Below, piece after piece: positions 40,173-49,172 of a stretch of 64,000 nt of DNA. The DNA lies in contig NZ_BOPO01000002.1 in the NCBI RefSeq assembly GCF_017312725.1, positions 124,001-188,000 of the forward strand, written 5' to 3'. The DNA is from Actinocatenispora comari (GTDB lineage Bacteria; Actinomycetota; Actinomycetes; Mycobacteriales; Micromonosporaceae). The notes under the pieces are model-generated. The model ran no database searches, was not told the origin of the DNA, and was given only the letters and a program-made list of their open reading frames with translations. Position numbers and translations under genes: made by a program. The stretch's first letter is position 1. Every line of letters begins with the position of its first letter.

Positions 40173-40598
40173 TCAGCTCGCGGCGCGTTCGGCGAGGACC
40201 TGGTCCACCACGGGGGCGGGGATGCGTTCGGTGAACACGACCCGACCGCCGGCCGCGGTCATCGCACCGGCGATGCCGGACAGCCAGAGGTGCTCCAACA
40301 GCACGACCAGCGCGCTGGTACCGGGCTGCACCCGGGTGGCGATGTCGGCGGCGTCCTCGTCCGCGATCAGCCCCTCGATCGTGCCGACGACGTCCGCGTA
40401 CGGTCGAGCCGCCTCGGGCGCCAGGTCGGCGAACTCCTGGACCGTCACCGTGCCGGCCTCGTCGCGCCGGATCACCATCGCGTCGACGACCCGGACCAGC
40501 CCCGAGGTGACGACCTCGCGCAGCTGTCCGGCGAGCTGTTGATCGATCGTGGTGGTCGGGAACTCGACGACCACGAACTCCATCGGACCACGGCCCAT
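40173..40598 (-). CDS. DUF6325 (DUF1269-like) family protein
   Basis: 141 residues from the ATG at 40598, with GGAAGGAGA upstream. MEFVVVEFPTTTIDQQLAGQLREVVTSGLVRVVDAMVIRRDEAGTVTVQEF and ALVVLLEHLWLSGIAGAMTAAGGRVVFTERIPAPVVDQVL follow the family profile: two alpha/beta halves around a Gly-rich hydrophobic middle. Function unknown. Operon with the SHOCT gene. Confidence 0.82.
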   Translation of the reverse strand: MGRGPMEFVVVEFPTTTIDQQLAGQLREVVTSGLVRVVDAMVIRRDEAGTVTVQEFADLAPEAARPYADVVGTIEGLIADEDAADIATRVQPGTSALVVLLEHLWLSGIAGAMTAAGGRVVFTERIPAPVVDQVLAERAAS

Positions 40599-40767
40599 CG
40601 CTGGTCTCCTTCCCCCGACTGCAGCGTAGGCGGCGGCGAGGGTCGCCACGGCCGGAACGGCCCGACCCGCGGCGCCGCCCGTGACAGCGACGTACCGGGC
40701 GCGTCGCCGTCACCGGCCGCGGGCGAGACCAGCCGTGGCGACGGCGGGACGAGCCCGAGGCCTCGGG

Positions 40768-41283
40768 TCAGCCGCGGGTGACCGGCGGTTCGTGCCGGGC
40801 CGGCTGCTCGGTAGCGGCCGGCGGCGCCTTGACGTCGGCGCGACCCGACTGCGTGCGGCCGGTGGCTGCCGGGGGCAGTTCGCCGTCGTCGGCGGTGCCG
40901 GTCGCGCTGAGCATGGTGGCCAGCGACCAGATGACGAACACGTCCACCGCGATCACGACGATCGCCCAGAGCGGGTAGTACGGCAGGAAGAAGAAGTTGT
41001 TGATCGCGGACAGCGCTGCGAGCACCAACCCGGTCACCGCCGCCCAGGTACGGCCGGACATCAGCGCCACACCGGTGATCACCAGCAGCGCGCCGAGGAC
41101 CAGGTGCACCCAGCCCCACGCGGTCGTGTCGAGGTCGAACGTGTAGTTGCGGACCGTGACGAAGAACTGGTCCCGGAAGATCGCGGTGACACCGGCGACG
41201 ATCTCGAAGACCCCGACCATGATCAGCATCGTCGCGGCGAACATCGCACCGGTCAGCGCCGCGAATCCGGTCTGGCGAGCCAT
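40768..41283 (-). CDS. DUF7144-type four-span membrane protein
   Basis: 171 residues from the ATG at 41283 (GGGAGGGGG upstream). Four spans, with the pattern LIMVGVFEIVAGVTAIFRDQFFV, TAWGWVHLVLGALLVITGVALMSGRTWAAVTGLVLAALSAINNFFFLPYYPLWAIVVIAVDVFVIWSL; this is the DUF7144 core. A hydrophilic tail of about 45 residues follows. Cytoplasmic membrane; function unknown. Confidence 0.82.
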   Translation of the reverse strand: MARQTGFAALTGAMFAATMLIMVGVFEIVAGVTAIFRDQFFVTVRNYTFDLDTTAWGWVHLVLGALLVITGVALMSGRTWAAVTGLVLAALSAINNFFFLPYYPLWAIVVIAVDVFVIWSLATMLSATGTADDGELPPAATGRTQSGRADVKAPPAATEQPARHEPPVTRG

Positions 41284-41575
41284 GATTCCCCCTCCCGCCG
41301 TGAATGCCCCGACGGTACGTTCGACGCCCCCTCCCGCGGGCCATAACCCGGCAACCACCAGCCGATGGAGCCACCGGCGAAGGGCGGTCGCATCCCTCCC
41401 GCCCGCTGGGTCACGCCGCGTAGCCGGACGTCCCCGACGGCGGGCACGACGCCGACCGCACGCGGCAGATTGCTCGAAACCACGTTGGGCAACCAAGCCG
41501 GGACCGTACGCTCAATGCCTGCTCGGGTGGCTGCGGGGTCCGGTCGCCGCCCGGCTGCGGCGGGAGGGTGCGGGC

Positions 41576-42850
41576 ATGGCCGGGGAGCAGGCACGCGCGG
41601 CGACCGGCACGGCGCGGACGATGGGCCGCGGTACCCGGGCCGGGCGGTGGGTCGGCGCGATCGCGCTGGTGACCGTGGCCGCGCTGCTCGCGATGGTGTC
41701 CGTGCTGGCGGTGTTCGCCCGCAACCAGCTGCTCGACACCGACCGGTTCGTCGCCACCATGTCGCCGCTGGCCCGCGATCCCGCGGTACAGGACGCGATC
41801 GCGCGGCGGCTGACCAGCGAGGTGACCGACCGGGTCGACCTGGACCGGCTCGGCCGGGAGGCGTCCGACTGGCTGAAACGGCAGGGCGCGCCGCCCGCGG
41901 TCGACTCGCTGGTCGGGCCGGCCGTCGGCGGCGCCGAGTCGTTCATCTCCCGGCAGATCACCGCGATCGTGCACAGCGGTACGTTCGCGCAGGCCTGGGA
42001 CGCGGCCACCCGTGCCGCGCACAAGAACCTCGACGCGGTGCTCACCGGGCACGGTTCCACCGCGATCAAGAGCGAGGGCACCACGGTGTCGGTCGACCTC
42101 GGTGCACTGATCGCCACGGTCAAGCAGCGGTTGCAGGCGCAGGGATTCGGGCTGGCCAGCAAGATCCCGGCGGTGAACGTCGAGTTCGTGCTGTTCTCCT
42201 CGGCACAGCTGCCGAAGCTGCGCAACTACGTGACGCTGCTGGACACGGTGGCGACCTGGCTGCCCTGGGTCTGCCTGGTACTGCTGGCGATCGCGGTCGC
42301 GGTGGCCCCGGCGCACCGCCGCGGGCTGCTGGTGGTCGGCGTGTTCCTCGCGGTCGGTGCGCTGCTCGTCCTGGCGGCGATGGCGGTGCTGCGCGCGTAC
42401 TACCTGAACAACCTGCCGCCGCAGGTGCACTCGCCGACCGCGGTCGCGCACATCCTCGACCACGTGCTGGGCCGTACCCACCAGGCGTACCGGGTGATCG
42501 CGGTGCTCGGGGCGCTGCTCGCGATCGTCTGCTGGCTCGCCGGACCGGCGCGTCCCGCGGTCGCGCTGCGGCACGTCACCGGCCGCGGCCTGGACGCCAC
42601 CGGCGCCGCGCTGGGCCGTACCGGGGTGCCGCTCGGGCCGGTGCCGCGGGTGCTGCGCCGGTACCACGTGGCCATCGACATCGTCGCCCTCGTGCTGGCA
42701 CTGCTGGGTTTCGTGCTCACCGGTGCCGGGGTGAACAGCGCGATCGGCTTCGGCCTCGGCCTGCTGGCGCTCGTGCTGGTGGTGGAGATCCTCGCCCGTG
42801 CCGGCGCGCCCGCCGCGCCGGCCGCGGCGCCGACTCCGGACCCGGCGTGA
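41576..42850 (+). CDS. Unknown polytopic membrane protein with large loop
   Basis: 424 residues from ATG 41576 (GGGAGG 9 nt upstream). Span 1 at about 27-48; an extracytoplasmic region of 170 residues (DRFVATMSPLARDPAVQDAIARRLTSEVTDRVDLDRLGREASDWLKRQG ... LPKLRNYVTLLD); then spans at about 224-243, 247-270, 306-324, 366-384 and 390-410. The loop's repeated ARDPAVQDAIA pattern is seen in actinobacterial membrane proteins of unknown role. Operon with the next gene, 12 bp downstream. Confidence 0.75.
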   Translation: MAGEQARAATGTARTMGRGTRAGRWVGAIALVTVAALLAMVSVLAVFARNQLLDTDRFVATMSPLARDPAVQDAIARRLTSEVTDRVDLDRLGREASDWLKRQGAPPAVDSLVGPAVGGAESFISRQITAIVHSGTFAQAWDAATRAAHKNLDAVLTGHGSTAIKSEGTTVSVDLGALIATVKQRLQAQGFGLASKIPAVNVEFVLFSSAQLPKLRNYVTLLDTVATWLPWVCLVLLAIAVAVAPAHRRGLLVVGVFLAVGALLVLAAMAVLRAYYLNNLPPQVHSPTAVAHILDHVLGRTHQAYRVIAVLGALLAIVCWLAGPARPAVALRHVTGRGLDATGAALGRTGVPLGPVPRVLRRYHVAIDIVALVLALLGFVLTGAGVNSAIGFGLGLLALVLVVEILARAGAPAAPAAAPTPDPA

Positions 42851-42862
42851 GGTGAGGCGCGG

Positions 42863-43537
42863 ATGCCGGACGACTCGCGAACCTCCCGGTTCGACCTGAT
42901 CGTGGCGCTGTTCATGGCGCTGGCCGCGGTCGGCACCGCCTGGGCCGGGTTCGAGAGCGCCAAGTGGAGTGGGGTCCAGGCCAACTCGTACGCGTCGGCC
43001 GGTGCCGACCGGGCCGAGGCGAGCCGCGCCACGACGCTGGCCAGCCAGCAGCGTGCCATCGACGTCGTCTCGTTCACCGCCTGGCTCAACGCGCTGAACG
43101 CGGAGATCGTCGCCGACCCGTCGGTCCGGCCGAACGGCACCTACACGCCGGACACGAAGATGGTCTCCGGGTTCCTGTTCGAACGCTTCCGGCCGGAGTT
43201 CCGGCCGGCCGTGGACGCCTGGCTCGCCACCCATCCGCTGATCGATCCGGACGCCCCGGCGACCCCGTTCGACCTGCCGCAGTACCGGCTCGCCGCCGAC
43301 CAGCGCGCGCAGCACCTGGTCGACCGGGCGGAGAAGCTGTCCGCCACGGCCCGCGCCGCGAACCAGCGGTCGGACAACTACGTGCTGACCGCGGTCGTGT
43401 TCGCCACCGTGCTGTTCTTCTCCGGCATGGCCACCAAGGCCAACGGCCGACGCATCCAGCTGTTCTTCACCGTGTTGGCCGGGATCGCCCTGCTCGGCTG
43501 CATCGTCACGCTCGCGCTGTTCCCCGTCGAGATCTGA
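42863..43537 (+). CDS. Unknown three-span membrane protein
   Basis: 224 residues. One span at 11-31, then a hydrophilic helical region with AKWSGVQANSYASAGADRAEASRATTLASQQRA, and two close spans at about 173-191 and 199-221. Family not recognised, although the FESAKWSGVQAN segment looks conserved-type. It follows the 424-residue protein by 12 bp, and the two probably act together. Confidence 0.7.
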   Translation: MPDDSRTSRFDLIVALFMALAAVGTAWAGFESAKWSGVQANSYASAGADRAEASRATTLASQQRAIDVVSFTAWLNALNAEIVADPSVRPNGTYTPDTKMVSGFLFERFRPEFRPAVDAWLATHPLIDPDAPATPFDLPQYRLAADQRAQHLVDRAEKLSATARAANQRSDNYVLTAVVFATVLFFSGMATKANGRRIQLFFTVLAGIALLGCIVTLALFPVEI

Positions 43538-43794
43538 CCGGGACCGCCGGAAACTCCACAGTGGACGTTCTGGTCGGCGATGGGGGCCGAGACCTCGCGG
43601 CGCGTTCGGGAGTTCCGCTCCGGTGCGAACCTCGCTCAACTACAGTCGATCGGGTAGGTCGCACGCCTGCGACCGGCGGTCTTTCGTTGCCCGCCAGCAC
43701 CTGCGTCCGCCGGGGGACCTCCGCGGATCCACTCCGGCGGCGGTCCCTTCGACCAAGCCGGTTTGCGGCGGAGCCTCGTCCTGGGGAGGGCGAA
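43538..43794. other. Intergenic region before the arylsulfatase
   Basis: 257 bp without a convincing gene. It contains TCCACAGTGGA (43555-43565), an 11-bp palindrome resembling the repeat at 7750-7790, and a weakly AT-richer stretch near 43635-43660 that may hold the promoter. Confidence 0.4.
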
Positions 43795-46137
43795 GTGGCC
43801 AAACAGTTCAGTGGTGTGATCAACGTCGACATCCGGGACTCCGAGCCGGACTGGGAGCCGTACCGGCAACCGGTCGCCCCGGAGGGCGCGCCGAACGTGC
43901 TCTACATCGTCCTCGACGACATGGGGTTCTCGGCCGCGCAGCCGTGGGGCGGGCTCATCGACACGCCGAACATCAACCGGCTGGCCCGGTCCGGGCTGAC
44001 CTACACCAACTGGCACACGACGGCGTTGTGCTCACCGACCCGGTCCAGCCTGCTGACCGGACGCAACCACACGACGAACGGCATGGCCTGCATCGCCGAG
44101 GCCACCAGCGGTTTCCCGAACGGCAACGGGCACATCCCGTTCGAGTGCGCCACGGTCGCCGAGGTGCTCGGCGAGCAGGGCTGGAACACGTACATGCTCG
44201 GGAAGTGGCACCTGTGTTCGTCGGACGAGATGAACCTGGCGTCCTCGAAGCGGAACTGGCCGATCGGTCGCGGTTTCGAGCGCTACTACGGCTTCCTCGG
44301 TGGCGAGACCAACCAGTGGTACCCGGACCTGGTGTACGACAACCACCCGGTGTCGCAGCCGTCGACACCGGCGGAGGGCTACCACCTGACCGCGGACCTG
44401 ACCGACAAGGCGATCGAGTTCGTCAAGGACGCCAAGGTGATCGCGCCGGAGAAGCCGTTCTTCATGTACTTCTGCCCCGGCGCGACGCACGCCCCGCACC
44501 ACGCGCCGAGCGAGTGGATCGAGAAGTACGCGGGCAAGTTCGACATGGGCTACGAGCGGTACCGGGAACTGGTGCTGGAGCGGCAGAAGCAGTTGGGCGT
44601 GCTACCGGCCGACGCCGAACTGACCCCGATCAACCCGTACGTCGAGGAGACCAGCGTCGACGGCGCGCAGTGGCCGGCGCTGGACGTGGTGCGGCCGTGG
44701 GATTCGCTGTCGGCCGACGAGCAGCGGCTGTTCTGCCGGATGGCCGAGGTGTACGCGGGTTTCCTGTCGCACACCGACCACGAGATCGGCCGGTTGCTGG
44801 ACTTCCTGGAGTCCTCCGGCGAGCTGGACAACACGCTCGTGGTGTTCGTGTCCGACAACGGCGCGAGCGGCGAGGGCGGGCCGAACGGCTCGGTGAACGA
44901 GAACAAGTTCTTCAACTCGATCCCGGACGACATGGCCGAGAACCTGCGCTACCTCGACCAGATCGGTTCGCCGGCCACGTACAACCACTACCCGTCGGGC
45001 TGGGCGTGGGCGTTCAACACGCCGTTCAAGCTGTGGAAGCGGTACAACTTCGAGGGCGGGGTGGCCGATCCGCTGATCATCTCGTGGCCGCGCGGCATCA
45101 GGGCGCACGGCGAGCTGCGCCACCAGTACTGCCACGCCACCGACATCGTGTCGACCGTGTACGACTGCCTCGGCGTCGAGCTGCCCGAACAGGTCAAGGG
45201 GTTCCAGCAGGTCCCGTTGGAGGGCGTCAGCCTGCGCTCGACGTTCGAGGACGCGGACGCGCCGACGCCCAAGCAGACGGCGTTCTTCTCGATGCTCGGC
45301 TCGCGGGCGATCTGGCATCGCGGGTGGAAGGCGGTCTCGGTGCACCCGACGCTGTCGGGCTGGCGCAACTTCGAGCACGACCGCTGGGAGCTCTACCACA
45401 CCGACGAGGACCCCACCGAGATGCACGATCTGGCGGCCGAGCATCCGACGAAGCTGCGCGAGATGATCAACATCTGGTTCAACGAGGCCGGCAAGTACCA
45501 CGGCCTGCCGCTGGACGACCGCACCGCGGTCGAGGTGCTCGCCGACCCGACCCGGCCGCAGATCTCCCCGCCCCGGTCCCGGTACGTGTACTACCCGGAC
45601 GCGGCCGAGGTGCCCGAGTCGGCGGCGGTGAACATCCGCAACCGCAGCTACCAGATCGCGGTGTCGGTCCACGTCGACTCGGCGGACGCCAACGGGGTGC
45701 TGTTCTCGCACGGCGCCCGGTTCGGCGGGCACAGCCTCTACGTCAAGGACCGTCGGCTGAAGTACGCGTACAACTTCGTGGGCAGCAACCTGCAGGTCGT
45801 CGAGGCCGACACCGACCTGCCCACCGGCGAGGTGGTCCTCGGCGCGGTGTTCGAACGCGAGGGCGAGCAGATGCCGGCCACCGGCACGCTGACGCTCTAC
45901 GTCGGCGACCGCAAGGTCGGCGAGGGCCGGATCACCACCCAGCCCGGCAACTTCTCGCTGGTCGGCGAGGGGCTCAACGTCGGACGGGACCCGGCCGAGC
46001 CGGTCACCGACGACTACCCGGGCGTCTCGCCGTACGAGTTCGTCGGCGGCACCATCCACCAGGCCGTCGTCGACGTGTCCGGGGAGCCGTACGTCGATCT
46101 GGAGAAGGAAGCGGTCGCGATCGCCAGCCGCGAGTAG
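43795..46137 (+). CDS. Arylsulfatase (type I sulfatase)
   Basis: 780 residues from GTG 43795 (GGGGAGGG upstream). NVLYIVLDDMGF supplies the metal Asp pair (41, 42), and CSPTRSSLLTG places the formylglycine cysteine at 79. GKWHL, HAPHHAPSEW and VSDNGASGEGG are the other metal and sulfate motifs. The C-terminal 180 residues form a beta domain (SYQIAVSVHVDSADANGVLFSHGARFGGHSLYV). There is no signal peptide, so it is cytosolic unless exported otherwise. It releases sulfate from organic sulfate esters and needs a formylglycine-generating enzyme, not seen here. Confidence 0.95.
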   Translation: MAKQFSGVINVDIRDSEPDWEPYRQPVAPEGAPNVLYIVLDDMGFSAAQPWGGLIDTPNINRLARSGLTYTNWHTTALCSPTRSSLLTGRNHTTNGMACIAEATSGFPNGNGHIPFECATVAEVLGEQGWNTYMLGKWHLCSSDEMNLASSKRNWPIGRGFERYYGFLGGETNQWYPDLVYDNHPVSQPSTPAEGYHLTADLTDKAIEFVKDAKVIAPEKPFFMYFCPGATHAPHHAPSEWIEKYAGKFDMGYERYRELVLERQKQLGVLPADAELTPINPYVEETSVDGAQWPALDVVRPWDSLSADEQRLFCRMAEVYAGFLSHTDHEIGRLLDFLESSGELDNTLVVFVSDNGASGEGGPNGSVNENKFFNSIPDDMAENLRYLDQIGSPATYNHYPSGWAWAFNTPFKLWKRYNFEGGVADPLIISWPRGIRAHGELRHQYCHATDIVSTVYDCLGVELPEQVKGFQQVPLEGVSLRSTFEDADAPTPKQTAFFSMLGSRAIWHRGWKAVSVHPTLSGWRNFEHDRWELYHTDEDPTEMHDLAAEHPTKLREMINIWFNEAGKYHGLPLDDRTAVEVLADPTRPQISPPRSRYVYYPDAAEVPESAAVNIRNRSYQIAVSVHVDSADANGVLFSHGARFGGHSLYVKDRRLKYAYNFVGSNLQVVEADTDLPTGEVVLGAVFEREGEQMPATGTLTLYVGDRKVGEGRITTQPGNFSLVGEGLNVGRDPAEPVTDDYPGVSPYEFVGGTIHQAVVDVSGEPYVDLEKEAVAIASRE

Positions 46138-46151
46138 CCCGACGACGGCCG

Positions 46152-46186
46152 TTCCCGGCCCCGACGCACCGGGTGGGGGCCGGGAA
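46152..46186. terminator. Bidirectional hairpin terminator
   Basis: TTCCCGGCCCC (46152-46162) and GGGGCCGGGAA (46176-46186), perfect 11-bp stem, between convergent stops at 46137 and 46229. Confidence 0.75.
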
Positions 46187-46228
46187 CCGCCGCTTCCCCG
46201 CGGGATCACCGCGGGGAACCGGCCGGGC

Positions 46229-46912
46229 TCAGCTGCGGCGGCGCATCCGGATCCGCAGTGCCACCCCACCGGCCACCAGGGCCCCGGCGATCGCGGCCAG
46301 CACGCCCAGCGGCATGCCGGTGACCGGCAGCGTCGGGCCGGCCGAGCCGGACCCGCTGGGGTGCGGCGACACCGGCGCGGCCGACGTCGGACTCGCCGAA
46401 GCGGACGGGCTCGCCGACGTCGACGGGCTCGCCGAACCGGACGGGCTGGTACTCGCCGACGGGCTTGCCGAGCCGGTCGACGGGCTGGTCGACGGTGACG
46501 GGCTGGCGCACTCGACGGTGAACACCTTCGACTTGCCGGCGCCCTGCTCGCCCTCCCAGTTCCAGGTGAGCTTGTAGTGGCCGCTCGGCAGGGTCATGTC
46601 CGCCGTGTGGCCGTTGCCGTCCGCGTCGAGCGTGATGGTGCCCGATGCCACCTGCGCGGTTCCGGTCGGCTCCTGCTGGTCGATGTGCCAGCTGACCTCC
46701 TGCAACCCGTCGAAGTCGAACGCGTCCAGGTAGAACTCGCACACCTGCGGCTCGTCGCGCGGGTCATCCACCGGAGTACCGGAACTGTGGATCTTCACGT
46801 CGCCGTTGTCGCCCGGTGCGGCGAGCGCCGCACCCGGCGCACCGAGCCCGGCACCGATCAACGCCGCTGCCAACACCACCATCGCGAAGCGCGACGCGGT
46901 ACGTGCTCTCAT
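46229..46912 (-). CDS. Secreted surface protein with LPVTG sorting signal
   Basis: 227 residues from the ATG at 46912, which has GGGGGA 4 nt upstream. Signal peptide ends near ALAAP (residue 32). An Ig-like domain of about 100 residues (EPQVCEFYLDAFDFDGLQEVSWHIDQQEPTGTAQVASGTITLDADGNGHTADMTLPSGHYKLTWNWEGEQGAGKSKVFTVEC) has two cysteines. A Ser/Pro repeat stalk follows, then LPVTGMPLG, a span and RIRMRRRS. This is a sortase class E/D-like substrate, to be linked to the wall or kept in the membrane. No sortase gene is in the window. Confidence 0.88.
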   Translation of the reverse strand: MRARTASRFAMVVLAAALIGAGLGAPGAALAAPGDNGDVKIHSSGTPVDDPRDEPQVCEFYLDAFDFDGLQEVSWHIDQQEPTGTAQVASGTITLDADGNGHTADMTLPSGHYKLTWNWEGEQGAGKSKVFTVECASPSPSTSPSTGSASPSASTSPSGSASPSTSASPSASASPTSAAPVSPHPSGSGSAGPTLPVTGMPLGVLAAIAGALVAGGVALRIRMRRRS

Positions 46913-47114
46913 CGAATCCCCCATGCGTTCGTGTCGATGGCAGCCGCGACGTCGTCGCGACTGCTCCTGGCGTCCGGCGAACCGCCGACCGTCGATCCGC
47001 CGGACCTGGTGACCCCCGACGAACTACCGAGCGGTACCGCGAAACGTGTCGCGGCGCCGCCCGTTCCGGCGCCGGCCCGGTGGGTCGGCGCCGGCCGCGG
47101 CGGACCGCGCCCGG

Positions 47115-48311
47115 TCATCGCAGCGGGTCGGCCGCGGCCGTCAACGCGGCCCGGCGGTCGGGCGGCGCGGCCGCGGCGGCCTCGTCGAGCATCCGCCGTA
47201 CCCGGTCGCGCACCATCGGCGCGCCACCCAGGTACGGCAGGATCTCGGTGGCGGCGGCGACGAACCGGGACCAGCCCGGCAACGGCGCGACCACCAGCGG
47301 GCGGCCGTCGTCGTCGCGGACGGTACCGATGTCGAGGTTGCGGTCGGCGACCGCGCGCAGCAGGTCGGCCAGCCCGTCGACCGCGCGTACCGCCGTGTAC
47401 GGGTCGTTGATCGCGGTCGACAGCGCCCGCAGCGCGATGTCGTTGAGCAGCCGGAAGGCGAGCAGCGGGTCCTGGTCGAAGGTACGGTCCACGCCCACGT
47501 CCAGGGCCGCCAGCAGCGCCGCGTCCGGCAGGCCGGGGTCCTCGCCGTGCACCCGCAGCGCGGTGCCGCGGAACGGGATCGTCGCCCCGGGCAGGTAGTT
47601 TAGCGAGATGGTGCAGTCGTGCTCGACGGCGATCGCGGTCAGCGTCGGCAGGTCGACCTGTTGCAGCAGCGCGTACCGGTTGGGCCAGACCACCGCGCGC
47701 GTCGCCAGCGGCAGCGACACCGGCTCGGGCGCCGCCCGGTACTCGTCCGGGTAGAGCCGGGCGAGCACCCGCATGCCCTGCCCGGTGACCCGCTGCAGCA
47801 CCGTCTCGAACTGCACCTCGGACAGTGCCCGCAGCTGCAGCCGGCCACCGACCGCCATGCAGCCGAGGACGAGCACGACGGCGACGACCGGTACCACCAC
47901 CGACATCCGGCGGTCGTGGCTGACCTGCAGCGAGGCGGTCACCGCGAACAGCAGCACGCCGACGAATAGGCCGAGGGCGTGCCAGACGAGCGGGTGGTCG
48001 CGGAACAGCATCAGCCGCGGCGACAGGCTGGTACTGACCGCCCGGACCACGGTGGACAGCAGCGAGAAGACCAGGCCGGTCAGCGCGACCAGGCCGGCGG
48101 CCATCGCCTGCAGCAGGCCGGACACCTTGTCGGCGTCCACCATCGGTCCACCGTGGATGGTGGGCAGCAGCACGCCCAGCACGATGCCGGCCGCCGCGTA
48201 GGGCAGCCCGACCGCGCTGGCCCGCAGCCGCCGGCGACGCCGGCGCAGCACCCACGGCGCGCGACCCTGCGGTACCGGCGCGAACCGCCGCCGTGGTGCT
48301 GACGATCCCAC
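47115..48311 (-). CDS. DUF2254 membrane protein
   Basis: 398 residues from GTG 48311. Four N-terminal spans (about 32-52, 68-88, 110-128, 136-156) and a large cytosolic C-terminal domain. VSGLLQAMAAGLVALTGLVFSLLSTVVRAVSTSLSPRLMLFRDHPLVWHALGLFVGVLLFAVTASL and FRLLNDIALRALSTAINDPYTAVRAVDGLADLL are the DUF2254 core. Function not known; transport or signalling has been guessed for the family. Confidence 0.88.
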   Translation of the reverse strand: MGSSAPRRRFAPVPQGRAPWVLRRRRRRLRASAVGLPYAAAGIVLGVLLPTIHGGPMVDADKVSGLLQAMAAGLVALTGLVFSLLSTVVRAVSTSLSPRLMLFRDHPLVWHALGLFVGVLLFAVTASLQVSHDRRMSVVVPVVAVVLVLGCMAVGGRLQLRALSEVQFETVLQRVTGQGMRVLARLYPDEYRAAPEPVSLPLATRAVVWPNRYALLQQVDLPTLTAIAVEHDCTISLNYLPGATIPFRGTALRVHGEDPGLPDAALLAALDVGVDRTFDQDPLLAFRLLNDIALRALSTAINDPYTAVRAVDGLADLLRAVADRNLDIGTVRDDDGRPLVVAPLPGWSRFVAAATEILPYLGGAPMVRDRVRRMLDEAAAAAPPDRRAALTAAADPLR

Positions 48312-48480
48312 GACGTCGGCCTCCGCGGTTCCGTCGTGTCCGATGTGGAGGTTCCGGCCGGAACGGCGATCGGGGCCTCGCGCCCGATCCTAGGGCGCGT
48401 TCGCGTACCGACCGGGCGGAACGGCGAAACCGGTCCACCCCGGCCCGCCCGGCCGCCGCCGGATCGGGTAGACAGGCGGC

Positions 48481-49083
48481 ATGGCTGATCAGGTGCGGTT
48501 CGTCCTCGCGTCGCAGAGTCCGGCCCGGCTGGCGTCGCTGCGCGCGGCCGGGCTCGACCCCGAGGTGATCGTCAGCGGCGTGGACGAGTCGGCGGTGCAG
48601 GCGGCCGACACGGCCGCGCTCGCCGGCATCCTGGCCCGGCTCAAGTGCGAGGCGGTCGCCGGCCGCGACGCCGCATCCGGCGCGGTGGTGCTCGGCTGCG
48701 ACTCGGTGCTGGAGTTCGAGCGCCAGACGTGGGGCAAGCCGAGCGGCCCGGCCGACGCGATCGCGCGCTGGCGGCGGATGCGCGGCCGCAGCGGCGTGCT
48801 GCACACCGGCCACTGGCTGATCGACACCCGCAACGACGCCGCGGTCGGCGCGGTCGCGTCCACCACGGTACGGTTCGCCGAGGTCACCGACGACGAGATC
48901 GAGGCGTACGTGGCGACCGGGGAGCCGTTGCAGGTGGCCGGCGCGTTCACCATCGACGGCCGGGGCGGGCCGTTCGTGTCCGGTGTGGACGGAGATCCCG
49001 GCACCGTCGTCGGCGTCTCGCTGCCGCTGCTGCGTACCCTGCTGGCCGGGTTGGACGTCCCGATCACCACGCTGTGGCGCTGA
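48481..49083 (+). CDS. maf: Maf-family nucleoside triphosphate pyrophosphatase
   Basis: 200 residues. FVLASQSPARLASLRAAGLDPEVIVSGVDES is the Maf signature, GCDSVLEFERQTWGKP the catalytic Asp region, and MRGRSGVLHTGHWLI the phosphate-binding SGxxHxVxTG-like loop. It hydrolyses non-canonical or m5-pyrimidine nucleotides to monophosphates. Orthologues often sit beside pccB-pccE; here 12 kb of accessory genes lie between. TAGACA 6 nt before the ATG may serve a leaderless transcript. Confidence 0.93.
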   Translation: MADQVRFVLASQSPARLASLRAAGLDPEVIVSGVDESAVQAADTAALAGILARLKCEAVAGRDAASGAVVLGCDSVLEFERQTWGKPSGPADAIARWRRMRGRSGVLHTGHWLIDTRNDAAVGAVASTTVRFAEVTDDEIEAYVATGEPLQVAGAFTIDGRGGPFVSGVDGDPGTVVGVSLPLLRTLLAGLDVPITTLWR

Positions 49084-49136
49084 ACGGCGTCGGGACCGCC
49101 GACCGGCTTCGCCGCATCGACGGTCCCGAGCTGCGG

Positions 49137-49162
49137 GCCGGCGGGTGAGGGAGCCCGCCGGC
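49137..49162. terminator. Hairpin terminator between maf and alpha-galactosidase genes
   Basis: GCCGGCGGG (49137-49145) and CCCGCCGGC (49154-49162) pair perfectly around TGAGGGAG, between convergent stops. Confidence 0.65.
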
Positions 49163-49172
49163 GCCGGACGGG

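Noticed and set aside
43795-46137. Possible secretion of the arylsulfatase
   Set aside because: The GTG start with a good ribosome site gives a hydrophilic N-terminus; no signal peptide is visible in the upstream frame either.
46935-47110. Possible short plus-strand gene between the surface protein and DUF2254
   Set aside because: It reads plausibly for about 50 codons but runs on into antisense of DUF2254 without a stop, and has no ribosome site.
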